DNA of 64,000 nucleotides from Prauserella_A sp040635515 (GTDB taxonomy: Bacteria; Actinomycetota; Actinomycetes; Mycobacteriales; Pseudonocardiaceae), in contig JBEYHY010000001.1 of the NCBI GenBank assembly GCA_040635515.1, forward strand, positions 992,001 to 1,056,000, given 5' to 3'. Below are positions 35,239 to 43,516 of the stretch, in pieces. The notes under the pieces were generated by a model. That model worked only from the letters and a program-made list of their open reading frames with translations. It was not told where the DNA came from and made no database searches. How positions within the stretch are numbered: position 1 is the stretch's first letter; each line of letters begins with the position of its first letter. The position numbers were made by a program, and so were the translations under genes.

Positions 35239-37635
35239 ATGACCCATCGGCAGATCCTGGAAGCCTTCACCGGCCTCCTGCTCGCGCTTCTGGTCGCGAT
35301 CCTGTCCTCCACGATCGTCTCCAACGCGCTGCCGACCATCCTCGCCGACCTCGACGGCACCCAGAGCCAATACACCTGGGTCGTCACCGCGATGCTGCTG
35401 ACCTCGACCGCGACGACGCCGATCTGGGGCAAACTCTCGGACCTGTTCAGCAAAAAGCTGCTGTACCAGATCGCCATCGTCGTCTTCACCGCGGGTTCCG
35501 CGCTGGGCGGTATCGCGCAGTCCATGCCAGAGCTCATCACCTACCGGGCGCTGCAGGGCATCGGCATGGGCGGGCTGCAGGCACTCATCCAAGCGGTGAT
35601 GGCCGCGATGATCTCGCCGAGGGAACGCGGTAAGTACTCCGGCTACATCGGCGCGACCTTCGCCGTCGCCACCGTGTCGGGCCCGCTGCTCGGCGGGGTG
35701 ATCGTCGACTCGCCGCTTGGCTGGCGCTGGTGTTTCTGGGTGTGCGTGCCCATCGCCGTCATCGCGTTCATCGTGCTCGGCAAGACGTTGCACCTGCCGG
35801 TGATCAAGCGGCCCGTGAAGATCGACTGGCTCGGGGCCACCCTGCTCGTGGGTGGCGTGGCACTGCTGCTCATCTGGATTTCCCTGGCAGGCAAGAACTT
35901 CTCCTGGTTGTCGGCCGAGACATCGCTGTTCGTCGGCGGCGCCGTGCTGCTGCTGGCGCTGGCGATGTTCGTGGAGACCCGCGTCGCCGAACCCGTTGTG
36001 CCACTGCGGTTGTTCCGCAACAGGGCATTCAGCCTCACCGTGATCGGCACGCTCGCCGTGGGCACGGCCATGTTCGGCGGCGCCGTGTTTCTGGCGCAGT
36101 ACTACCAGATCGCGCGCGGCTACTCGCCGACGCACGCCGGGCTGATGACCCTGCCCATGGTGCTCGGGCTGTTCGTCTCCTCGACCATCAGCGGGCAGGT
36201 CGTGTCCCGCATCGGCCGAACCAAACCGTTCCTGCTGTTCGGCTCCGTGCTGCTGCTGGCCGCGCTCGGCTTGCTCAGCACCATCGACCACACCACCAAC
36301 CTGGTGTGGATGGGCGTGTTCCTCGCGATGATGGGTATCGGCGTCGGCTCGCTCATGCAAAACCTCGTGCTGGTCGCGCAGAACACCGTCGGCATGCGCG
36401 ACATCGGCTCCGCCACCGCCGTGGTGACCTTCTTCCGCACCCTCGGCGGCTCGGCCGGTGTCTCCGCGCTCGGCGCGGTACTGGCCACCCAGGTCGCCGA
36501 CCACATCACCCGCGACCTCGCCGCGCGAGGCATCCCTGCCGCCGGTGCGCTCAACGGCGGTGGCGGCACGCTCAACCTCGCCGCACTACCCGAACCGGTC
36601 AGACAGGTGGTGCGTGCCGCCTACGGCGACGCGACCGGAACCCTGTTCCTCATCGCGGCCTGCATCGCCATCGTCACCGTCGTGGCCGTCGCGTTCATCA
36701 GGGAAACCCCGCTGCGCAGCACTTTGGACATCGAGAAACCCGCGCCGGGCGGCGAACCCGGCGAGCACGCCGTTGCCGAGGTTTCCCAGGCGCGCGCACA
36801 ACCGGTGGCCCGCACACCCCGCGCGCTCTACGGAACGGTGACTGCGGGCGGCGAACCCGGCGCCAACGTGTCGATCACCCTCACCGACGCGGAGGGAAGG
36901 CAGGCCGATCTCCGGCACACCGACACCGACGGCGCCTACCTCGTGACCGCGCCCGCGCCGGGCAGATATGTGCTCATCGCGGCGGGCGAGCACTTCCGGC
37001 CCGTCGCGCTCAGCGTCGAACTCGGCGCCGGGCCGGTGCGCAAGGACCTGATCCTGTCGGGAGCGGGCACGGTCAGCGGCCGGATCCGCGCCGAGGGCGG
37101 GCACGCGATCGGCGGAGCGACGGTCGTGCTGGCCGACGCGCGCGGCGACGTGCTCGCCTCGGTGCTCAGCGGCGGCGACGGCTGGTTTCGCTTCCCCGAC
37201 GTCGCGGGCGGCGGCTACACCCTCGCGGTCACCGCGCGAGGCCACCGTCCCTGCGCCGTCCCTGTCGCGCTCGTCGAAGGGGAACACCTCACCAGGGACG
37301 TCGATCTGGAACTCGCGGGGCAGCTCAGCGGCGCGATCAGATCCGAACTCAGCGACACGGCCGTGCCCGAAGCGCAGGTGACACTGCTCGACAGCACCGG
37401 GCACGTCGTCGGTGTCACCCTGACCGATCCGCACGGTCACTACCGCTTCGACGATCTCGACGGCGGCGACTACACGGTCGTGGCCAGCGGCTACTCCCCC
37501 GCGACCAGCACCGTGCGTCTCGGTCCCGGCACGCGGCTCGAACAGGACATGACACTCGGCTACGGCCCCGGAGGCTCCAATGTCTCCTGGAATCCCGGCG
37601 GGCCCGGCGAGCGCACCCGGGATCACCGCGGCTGA
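35239..37635 (+). CDS. MFS drug exporter (DHA2, 14-helix) with three C-terminal beta-sandwich repeats
   Basis: 798 residues from the ATG at 35239. Residues 1-500 are an EmrB/QacA-type pump (ILSSTIVSNALPTILADLDG, GRTKPFLLFGS). Residues about 528-775 hold three carboxypeptidase-regulatory-like repeats, each with a DGxYxF/GGYTLxV type pattern (TDGAYLVTAPAPGRYVLIA, GDGWFRFPDVAGGGYTLAV, PHGHYRFDDLDGGDYTVVA). The fusion is unusual for MFS. In-frame ACG at 35206 sits six bases after a strong GGAAAGGAG while the ATG has only a weak site, so translation may start earlier at a non-standard codon. Confidence 0.85.
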   Translation: MTHRQILEAFTGLLLALLVAILSSTIVSNALPTILADLDGTQSQYTWVVTAMLLTSTATTPIWGKLSDLFSKKLLYQIAIVVFTAGSALGGIAQSMPELITYRALQGIGMGGLQALIQAVMAAMISPRERGKYSGYIGATFAVATVSGPLLGGVIVDSPLGWRWCFWVCVPIAVIAFIVLGKTLHLPVIKRPVKIDWLGATLLVGGVALLLIWISLAGKNFSWLSAETSLFVGGAVLLLALAMFVETRVAEPVVPLRLFRNRAFSLTVIGTLAVGTAMFGGAVFLAQYYQIARGYSPTHAGLMTLPMVLGLFVSSTISGQVVSRIGRTKPFLLFGSVLLLAALGLLSTIDHTTNLVWMGVFLAMMGIGVGSLMQNLVLVAQNTVGMRDIGSATAVVTFFRTLGGSAGVSALGAVLATQVADHITRDLAARGIPAAGALNGGGGTLNLAALPEPVRQVVRAAYGDATGTLFLIAACIAIVTVVAVAFIRETPLRSTLDIEKPAPGGEPGEHAVAEVSQARAQPVARTPRALYGTVTAGGEPGANVSITLTDAEGRQADLRHTDTDGAYLVTAPAPGRYVLIAAGEHFRPVALSVELGAGPVRKDLILSGAGTVSGRIRAEGGHAIGGATVVLADARGDVLASVLSGGDGWFRFPDVAGGGYTLAVTARGHRPCAVPVALVEGEHLTRDVDLELAGQLSGAIRSELSDTAVPEAQVTLLDSTGHVVGVTLTDPHGHYRFDDLDGGDYTVVASGYSPATSTVRLGPGTRLEQDMTLGYGPGGSNVSWNPGGPGERTRDHRG

Positions 37636-37647
37636 TCCCGGGCCGGG

Positions 37648-38919
37648 TCAGGCCACCCGGATACGCGGCGTGCTCTGCCGGTACTCGGGGGCCTCGGCGG
37701 CGTCGGTGTAGTCGAGCAGATTCCCCGCCAGTTCGTGCAGCAAAGCCTTGACCTCGGCCGGTGACGCGCGAAAGAACTCACGGCGCAGGTTGACCTTGTT
37801 GACCCTGCGGTCACCGAGCCTGCGGTGCAGTTCGCTTTCGATGCCGACCGCGTCGCAGGCGAAGAACAACGCGTGCACGTCGAAGCGGAAGGGCACCGAC
37901 GCGTCGCCCAGTTCCCTGACCCGGTCCATGGGGTCCAGCCTCCGCGTCATGCCGATCTTGACCACGTTGTCGCCGAAGGCCCCGATGTTGCTGATCACGT
38001 ACACGTAGCCCGCCCTGATGTTCGCGGCCCGCTCCTGCACGCCCTGCAGGGCCTCGGTGATGGCGGCGAGCTTCGCCTCCAGCCCGGCCAGTTCGGCCGC
38101 GTCGGCCCCGCCGCGCAGCGCCGCGATCGCGTTGCGGTAATGCTGCTGTTCCTTGCGCAGGCGCTCCTGCTCCCGCAGGTACTCCTTCATCGCGAGGCGT
38201 TCCTCTCGCAGCTGGGCCTTGCGCTCCCGCTCGGCTTCCCGCTCCTGCTGTTTTTTGGCGAGATAGTCGGCCGTCAGTTCCAGCTCCAGCACCCGCAGCG
38301 CGTGGTATTCGGGGTTGATGCGGATCGCGGCCATCGCACCCAGTTTCGCGGTGACGCGTACCGAGGTCTCCAGCCGGTTGATCGCCGAATCGAGATTGCC
38401 GGCCTTGAGTACGCGCACGCACACGTCGGCCTCGGCGTTGTAGGCACGCAGCATCAACTTGGACAGATCGGCCACGAACCGCCGTCCGTGCGCGGGCGAA
38501 TTGTTGTAGTGGAAGGTTTCCGACCCGCGCACGGCGGTCTTGCGTTTGATCATCGTCTGCATCTGCTGCCGGATGGCGTCGAGCCGCTGCTTGTACCCTT
38601 CCGCGTCGGCAAGGACGTGCCGGTAGAAGTACACGCCCGCGTCCTGCATAACCGCCGTGTCACTGGTCTGCACCACCTCGGCCGACAGCTTCGCGAGCTG
38701 CTGCCGCTGGATGGCGTACTGGGTGTTGAACTCGTCGCGGTCGCGTTCGAACCGCGCTCGCTGCTGGCTGATCTGCTTGGTCAGATTGGCCAGTTCCTGT
38801 TGCCGCTGCAGCAGGTCCAGCGCACCGACCCGGTCCAGTTCGGTCCGCAGGTTCGCGTTCTGCTCCTGCAACGCGATGATCTCGTCCCGATGTTTGCGCC
38901 GCCCACCGAATACGCCCAC
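37648..38919 (-). CDS. DUF4041 / GIY-YIG (T5orf172-type) coiled-coil protein
   Basis: 423 residues. A long N-terminal coiled coil (residues 8-75), a DUF4041-like helical middle (residues 85-200) and a second highly charged coiled coil (EREAERERKAQLREERLAM). The C-terminal nuclease-like domain starts GYVYVISNIGAFGDNVVKIGM followed by R and Glu in ESELHRRL. Relatives occur in phages and defence-like islands. Whether it cuts DNA is unknown. The next gene upstream on this strand is separated by a 21-bp repeat array. Confidence 0.8.
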   Translation of the reverse strand: MGVFGGRRKHRDEIIALQEQNANLRTELDRVGALDLLQRQQELANLTKQISQQRARFERDRDEFNTQYAIQRQQLAKLSAEVVQTSDTAVMQDAGVYFYRHVLADAEGYKQRLDAIRQQMQTMIKRKTAVRGSETFHYNNSPAHGRRFVADLSKLMLRAYNAEADVCVRVLKAGNLDSAINRLETSVRVTAKLGAMAAIRINPEYHALRVLELELTADYLAKKQQEREAERERKAQLREERLAMKEYLREQERLRKEQQHYRNAIAALRGGADAAELAGLEAKLAAITEALQGVQERAANIRAGYVYVISNIGAFGDNVVKIGMTRRLDPMDRVRELGDASVPFRFDVHALFFACDAVGIESELHRRLGDRRVNKVNLRREFFRASPAEVKALLHELAGNLLDYTDAAEAPEYRQSTPRIRVA

Positions 38920-39048
38920 GACCAGCCGCTCCCTGCCTCACCGACAACGCACCGCAGTCGCACGATGACACAGCGGCAACGAGCGGCCCCACCTCCGTCC
39001 GGGTGCACTTGTCGTAAGCGAATCGTCACAGTGCGCAGCGAAACGGCG

Positions 39049-39132
39049 GCCGAGCGCGGATCTCGGCGACCGGAACGCGGAACTCGCGCTCCTGAATGCG
39101 GATCTCGGCGACCTGAGCGGGGGACTCGCGCG
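39049..39132 (-). repeat. 21-bp repeat array C (four units)
   Basis: Units begin at 39049, 39070, 39091 and 39112, exactly 21 bp apart. On the minus strand the cores read GAGTCCCCCGCTC, GAGATCCGCATTC, GAGTTCCGCGTTC and GAGATCCGCGCTC. The first unit starts 8 bases after the stop of the DJ-1 gene at 39140 and all units point in its direction. The same family forms the arrays at 61586 and 61884. Confidence 0.85.
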
Positions 39133-39139
39133 CCGGCTG

Positions 39140-39784
39140 TCAGTCCTCGCCGAGCAGGATGAACCGGCTCCTGGCGCGCATCGCGGCAACGACCTCGGCG
39201 GGTGCCTTCTCCGGCGAGCCCGAATCGTAGGGAGGGATCGGGTCGTACTCGATGCCGAGCTGGATCGACTGGCCGAGCGCGTCTCCCCCGATCCGCCCCG
39301 CCAGCGTCAACGCCATGTCGATGCCGGAGGACACCCCGGCGGCGGTGATGTACTTGCCGTCGGTGACGACCCGCTCTCCGGTCGGCGTCACGCCCCATGC
39401 GGGGAACTGGTCCAGCGCCAGCCAATGTGTCGTCGCCCTGCGCCCCTTGAGCAACCCCGCGGCGGCGAGGATCAGCGAACCCGTGCAGACCGACGTCGTG
39501 GCGGTGCTGCCGCGGTCGGCCTCGCGCAGCCACGCGTGCACGGGACCGTCCTCCATGTGCGCGACCTGGCCCGGGCCGCCCGGCACCACCACGATGTCGG
39601 GACCGGGAACCTCCTCGAAGGTGGCGTCGACGGCGAGTCCGAGGCTGCCGACGTCGTTGCGCACCAAGCCGGTGCGCTCGCCGACGAACACCGTCTCCGC
39701 GCCCGGCAGACGGCTGAGCACCTCATAGGGGCCGACCGCGTCCAGCGCGGTCACCCGGTCGTACAACACGATCGCGATCTGCAT
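39140..39784 (-). CDS. DJ-1/PfpI-family protein (isonitrile-hydratase-like)
   Basis: 214 residues. Nucleophile elbow SVCTGSLILAAAGLLKGRRA with the Cys, Glu in FVGERTGL and a His in RATTHW. Members hydrate isonitriles or act as glutathione-independent glyoxalases or proteases; the substrate is not evident. It lies 38 bases after a GlxA-type regulator with the same domain. A ribosome site AAGGAGAACC precedes the ATG. Confidence 0.85.
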   Translation of the reverse strand: MQIAIVLYDRVTALDAVGPYEVLSRLPGAETVFVGERTGLVRNDVGSLGLAVDATFEEVPGPDIVVVPGGPGQVAHMEDGPVHAWLREADRGSTATTSVCTGSLILAAAGLLKGRRATTHWLALDQFPAWGVTPTGERVVTDGKYITAAGVSSGIDMALTLAGRIGGDALGQSIQLGIEYDPIPPYDSGSPEKAPAEVVAAMRARSRFILLGED

Positions 39785-39822
39785 ACCGGTTCTCCTTGTT
39801 CAGCGATGGGACTAGTGGGTTT

Positions 39823-40806
39823 TCACGGAATCGGACTGGAACGAAAACGGCGCCGGTATTCCGACGGGCCGACGCCGAGCACCTTGAGGAACGCCCGCCG
39901 CATGGCTTCGGCCGTGCCGAAGCCGCAGGACTTCGCCGTCTCCTCGACGCCGCAGCCCTCGTCCTCCAGCCTGCGGCGGGCGGCTTCGAGCCGGACCCTG
40001 TCGACGTAGCGGCCGGGTGGCATGCCGACCTGCTCGGTGAACGCGCGGGCGAACTGCCTCGGCGACAAGCTCGCCCTGGCCGCCAGCACCGGCACGGACA
40101 AATCGGCGCCGGGATGCTCGGAGATCCAGCGCTGGACCTCACGAAGCGGATCGCGCCGCGCCGTCTGGGTGGCCAGCTGCGCGCTGAACTGGGCTTGGTT
40201 GCCCGGTCTGCGCAGGAAAACCACGAGATATCTCGCGATGGTCAGCGCGGCGGTTCTGCCGAGCTCGTCCTCGATGAGCGCCAGGGTGAGATCGATACCC
40301 GCGGTGACCCCCGCCGACGTGGTCAGCTCGCCGTCCCTGACGAAGATCGGATCGGGAAGCACCTCGACGTCGGGATATCGCTCGGCGAGCGTGGCGCAGT
40401 AGGCCCAGTGGGTGGTCGCCCTCCTGCCCGACAGCAGACCGGCCTCGGCGAGCAGGAACGCGCCCGTGCACACCGACACGACCCGGGTAGAGCGCGGGCC
40501 CGCCTCCCGCAGCCAGGCCACCAGTTCCGGGTCGAGTCCCTCGGGCGTGCGGCTGCCCTGGCCGCCCGGCACGAGCAGCACGTCGGCGTGATCACGTTCG
40601 CGAAGGTCGGTGTCGGCGACGACGGTCAGGCCGCTTGAGGTACGGACGTGGCCACCGCCGAGCACGGCGGTGGCCACGTCGTATGCCGGTTCCTCGCCCC
40701 GCGCGGCCAGCCACTGGTTGGCGCCGACGAACACCTCCAGCGGCCCGGTCACGTCGAGGCTTTGCACCCCGTCGAACAGGACGATGAGTACGGTGCTGGC
40801 GGGCAT
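39823..40806 (-). CDS. GlxA-type transcriptional regulator (DJ-1 domain plus AraC HTH)
   Basis: 327 residues. N-terminal DJ-1/PfpI domain (VLIVLFDGVQSLDVTGPLEV, SVCTGAFLLAEAGLLSGRRA) to residue 190, then an AraC HTH domain (LSVPVLAARASLSPRQFARAF, CGVEETAKSCGFGTAEAMRRA). It probably controls the adjacent DJ-1 enzyme gene, with the same small molecule recognised by both. Confidence 0.9.
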   Translation of the reverse strand: MPASTVLIVLFDGVQSLDVTGPLEVFVGANQWLAARGEEPAYDVATAVLGGGHVRTSSGLTVVADTDLRERDHADVLLVPGGQGSRTPEGLDPELVAWLREAGPRSTRVVSVCTGAFLLAEAGLLSGRRATTHWAYCATLAERYPDVEVLPDPIFVRDGELTTSAGVTAGIDLTLALIEDELGRTAALTIARYLVVFLRRPGNQAQFSAQLATQTARRDPLREVQRWISEHPGADLSVPVLAARASLSPRQFARAFTEQVGMPPGRYVDRVRLEAARRRLEDEGCGVEETAKSCGFGTAEAMRRAFLKVLGVGPSEYRRRFRSSPIP

Positions 40807-40836
40807 GAACTCGATGCTGTCCGACTCCGGTGGTGA

Positions 40837-41523
40837 CTACAACGTCGGATCTCCCACCTTTTCTGCCATGGCGGCGGGTTCGTGGCGGGCCTGGACGCGT
40901 CCCGCGTACCACATGGTCCACGCCGACAGAGCGCCGATCACGGCGAGCAGCAGCACCAGGCTCAACGCGGCCATGATGTCGGGGGTCACCAGGTACACCA
41001 GCGGAACCCGCAGGATCGCCTCGGCCAGCAGCGCGATCCCCCACACCGCCGACATGCGCGTGAACGCGGCGCGGAACGCGGGCACCTGCTCACACAGCCG
41101 GTCGATCTCCTCGCGTTTGGCCTTGTTCGAACCGGCCCTCACCGCGACGAGCACCACGGGGGTGCGGCTCGCGCAACTGGCCAGCAGCACCAGTGCGGCC
41201 ACCGCCGTGCCGAAGGATTCCTTCAGCAGCACGAACCGCGCGTCGCCGGACACCAGCGACAGCACCAGCCCGACGGCGAGCACCGCGGCCATCAGTCCCG
41301 AGACGACGTCGAACGACCGGCGCCGTACCGCGACCCAGGTCAGGCGCAGGGCCGCGAGCACGGCGCCGGCCAGCAGCGCGATCTGTTCGTCCTGCCCGGC
41401 GAGCCGCAATCCGTAGTAGGCCGCCAGTGGCAGTCCGGCGTCGATCAGAACTTTGATCAGCGAGGAGCCGCCCTGCGTGTTCTCCCCCGCCTTGTCGCCG
41501 CCGGTGTCGTTGGTGTCGCTCAT
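40837..41523 (-). CDS. VC0807-like multi-pass membrane protein
   Basis: 228 residues. A hydrophilic glycine-rich N-terminus of 20 residues precedes five or six helices (LIDAGLPLAAYYGLRLAG, VSGLMAAVLAVGLVLSLVSG, LSLVLLLAVIGALSAWTMWY). The pattern recalls the VC0807 group related to septation protein A; the function is unknown. Start ATG at 41523 overlaps the upstream hydrolase stop by 4 bases. Confidence 0.72.
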   Translation of the reverse strand: MSDTNDTGGDKAGENTQGGSSLIKVLIDAGLPLAAYYGLRLAGQDEQIALLAGAVLAALRLTWVAVRRRSFDVVSGLMAAVLAVGLVLSLVSGDARFVLLKESFGTAVAALVLLASCASRTPVVLVAVRAGSNKAKREEIDRLCEQVPAFRAAFTRMSAVWGIALLAEAILRVPLVYLVTPDIMAALSLVLLLAVIGALSAWTMWYAGRVQARHEPAAMAEKVGDPTL

Positions 41524-42416
41524 CCCGCTGCCTCTTCTCGTTCGATCTCGCCGATGAACCCCAGCACCGTGTCGCTCACCGCGTCCGGGTACTCCCCCGC
41601 GATGGAGTGGGACGCCGAGGACCACAGCTCCACCCGTGCGCCGGGAAGTGCCGCTTCCGCCCGCCGTGCCGCCTTGGGGCCGTCGTGAATGACGCTGCGG
41701 CCCGCGATGAGCGCCAGCACCGGCATCGTGACGCTTGCCCACTGCGCGGCGGTGAACAACGTGGGAGTGGGCAGGGCGATCCGGTAGCTGCGCATTCCCT
41801 CGTTGATCACGCTCGCCACCGGATCGTCGGCCGCGACGGTGTCGGTGCCGCCGATCCAGCGCAGGAACGAGGCCCGCGCACGCTCCTTGATCCCCGGCAC
41901 GAGTGTCAGCGCCGTGCGCAACAGGAGCTGGGCGGGAAACCGCGCGAAGGTCTGCACCGGATCGATGAGCGTCAGCGACGCGACTCGCCCGGGTGCCCGG
42001 ATCGCGAGGTTGGCCGCGAGCCAGCCGCCGAAGGAGTATCCGGCAACGTGCACTCCGGGGTGGCCGAGTTGCTCCAGTACGGTGACGAGCCACGCGGCCT
42101 GGTCGGCCGCGTTCTTGATGGGCGCCGTCTGCTCGCTGCGCCCCGGTTCGCCGATCAGGTCGACGGCGTACACCGGGCCGCGCGTGGCGAATGCGGCGAG
42201 GTTGGGTTCCCACATCACGGCGGTACCGGCCCGTCCCGGCAGCAGCACCATCGGGGTCGCCTGCCCGTCGCCGAAGCGGTACACCCGCACCGTGCCGAAG
42301 GCCGTCGGAATGTCCCTTCGCGCCGAGGGTTCGGGCAGAGCCGCGAATCCCCTGTCGTAAATCGTGTCGTACTCGGCGCGCGCCGCCTGCGACACGAATT
42401 GTCCTACTGCCATCAC
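41520..42416 (-). CDS. Alpha/beta hydrolase under TetR control
   Basis: 298 residues. Nucleophile elbow VAGYSFGGWLAA, oxyanion region VLLPGRAGTAVMWEPN, and a C-terminal catalytic His in SASHSIAGEYPD. No secretion signal. The substrate is unknown. The divergent TetR gene at 42500 and a paired operator between them indicate control by that regulator. It leads an operon with the VC0807-like gene. Confidence 0.87.
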   Translation of the reverse strand: MMAVGQFVSQAARAEYDTIYDRGFAALPEPSARRDIPTAFGTVRVYRFGDGQATPMVLLPGRAGTAVMWEPNLAAFATRGPVYAVDLIGEPGRSEQTAPIKNAADQAAWLVTVLEQLGHPGVHVAGYSFGGWLAANLAIRAPGRVASLTLIDPVQTFARFPAQLLLRTALTLVPGIKERARASFLRWIGGTDTVAADDPVASVINEGMRSYRIALPTPTLFTAAQWASVTMPVLALIAGRSVIHDGPKAARRAEAALPGARVELWSSASHSIAGEYPDAVSDTVLGFIGEIEREEAAG

Positions 42417-42427
42417 ATCTCTCCCCG

Positions 42428-42490
42428 TTGGCGATACGATCGTATCGTAAACATGCGGAAGTCATGATCGCAATCCGATCGTATCGCCAA
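42428..42490. promoter_or_regulatory. Double TetR operator
   Basis: A perfect 16-bp palindrome CGATACGATCGTATCG sits at 42432-42447. A second site at 42476-42490 (CGATCGTATCGCCAA) is the exact reverse complement of 42428-42442. The two sites cover both divergent promoters between the hydrolase and the TetR gene. Confidence 0.75.
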
Positions 42491-42499
42491 GGAGTCAGG

Positions 42500-43087
42500 G
42501 TGCCCCGTCTCGTCGACCACGAGCAACGCCGACAGTCCATCGCCGAGGCCGTTCGCCGCATCGCCGCCGATCGCGGGCTCGAAGCGGTCAGCCTCGGCCA
42601 GGTCGCGGCGGAAGCCGGAATCTCGAAAGGACTCGTGCAGCACTACTTCCCCGCCAAGGACGACATGCTGCGCTACGCCACCACGACCCTGCGCGAGCGC
42701 GTCCACCACCACCTCCCCGGCGGGGAATCGCCCAGCCTGCGGGACACGGTCATCGCACTGCTGCCCCTCGACGACGACGCGCGCGCCGAAGCACTCGTGG
42801 CCAACGCGTTCCTGTCCCGCGCGCTCAAGGACGACACCATCGCCGCCCGATTCCGCGCCGGCTACACCCAGCTCCACGAGCTGCTGGCCGCCACAATCGC
42901 CGGCGAACAGCAGCAGGGCACCCTCGCGAGCGAACTGTCCCCCCGGCACGAGGCCGATCTCCTGCTGGCCTTGGCCGCGGGGCTCGGCGACACACTGCTG
43001 CTGGGCCACCGCGACACCGAGGAGGTCATCGCGCTGCTGGACAGCCACCTCGCCCGCCTCGCGGCGCCCGGACAGACCGGTCGGTAG
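42500..43087 (+). CDS. TetR-family regulator
   Basis: 195 residues. HTH segment LGQVAAEAGISKGLVQHYFP near residues 30-50 and a TetR_C-type ligand domain. GTG at 42500 has AAGGAG eight bases upstream. Autoregulation and control of the divergent hydrolase operon are expected from the two operators. It ends 9 bases before the OsmC gene. Confidence 0.9.
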   Translation: MPRLVDHEQRRQSIAEAVRRIAADRGLEAVSLGQVAAEAGISKGLVQHYFPAKDDMLRYATTTLRERVHHHLPGGESPSLRDTVIALLPLDDDARAEALVANAFLSRALKDDTIAARFRAGYTQLHELLAATIAGEQQQGTLASELSPRHEADLLLALAAGLGDTLLLGHRDTEEVIALLDSHLARLAAPGQTGR

Positions 43088-43096
43088 GTTCGCCGC

Positions 43097-43513
43097 ATGA
43101 CCCAATCTCAGCGATCGGTCCGCATCGAACGTGTCGCCGCGGGCCGCTACGTCGCCCACACCGAAGGCGGGGCCACGATCCCCATCGGCGGCGACGACGA
43201 ATTCAGTCCCGTCGAACTACTGCTCGCCGCGATCGGCGGCTGCACGGCCGTCGACACCGACGTCGCCACCACCAGGCGCACCGAACCCGACTCGTTCACC
43301 ATCACCGTCGAGGGCACCAAGATCTCCGACCGCGACACCGGCAACCGCATGGAAGACCTCACCGTCACCTTCGCCGTGCGCTTCCCCGAGGGCGCGGCGG
43401 GAGACGCGGCGCGGGCGATGCTGCCCCGCACGGTCGCCCTCTCCCACGACAAGCTCTGCACCGTCAGCCGCACCGTCGAACTCGGCACCCCGGTCCGCAC
43501 CGTCATCGAATAG
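43097..43513 (+). CDS. OsmC-family protein
   Basis: 138 residues. Two cysteines in GGCTAVDTD and HDKLCTVSRT are the peroxidatic and resolving positions of OsmC/Ohr-like proteins. Members reduce organic or fatty-acid peroxides. TAGGTT lies six bases before the ATG, so it can have its own leaderless message despite the close TetR gene. It ends 3 bases from the convergent coiled-coil gene. Confidence 0.87.
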   Translation: MTQSQRSVRIERVAAGRYVAHTEGGATIPIGGDDEFSPVELLLAAIGGCTAVDTDVATTRRTEPDSFTITVEGTKISDRDTGNRMEDLTVTFAVRFPEGAAGDAARAMLPRTVALSHDKLCTVSRTVELGTPVRTVIE

Positions 43514-43516
43514 CGC

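Noticed and set aside
37648..39132. Prophage or integrated element around the GIY-YIG gene
   Set aside because: No integrase, attachment repeats or structural phage genes flank it; neighbours are ordinary chromosomal genes.
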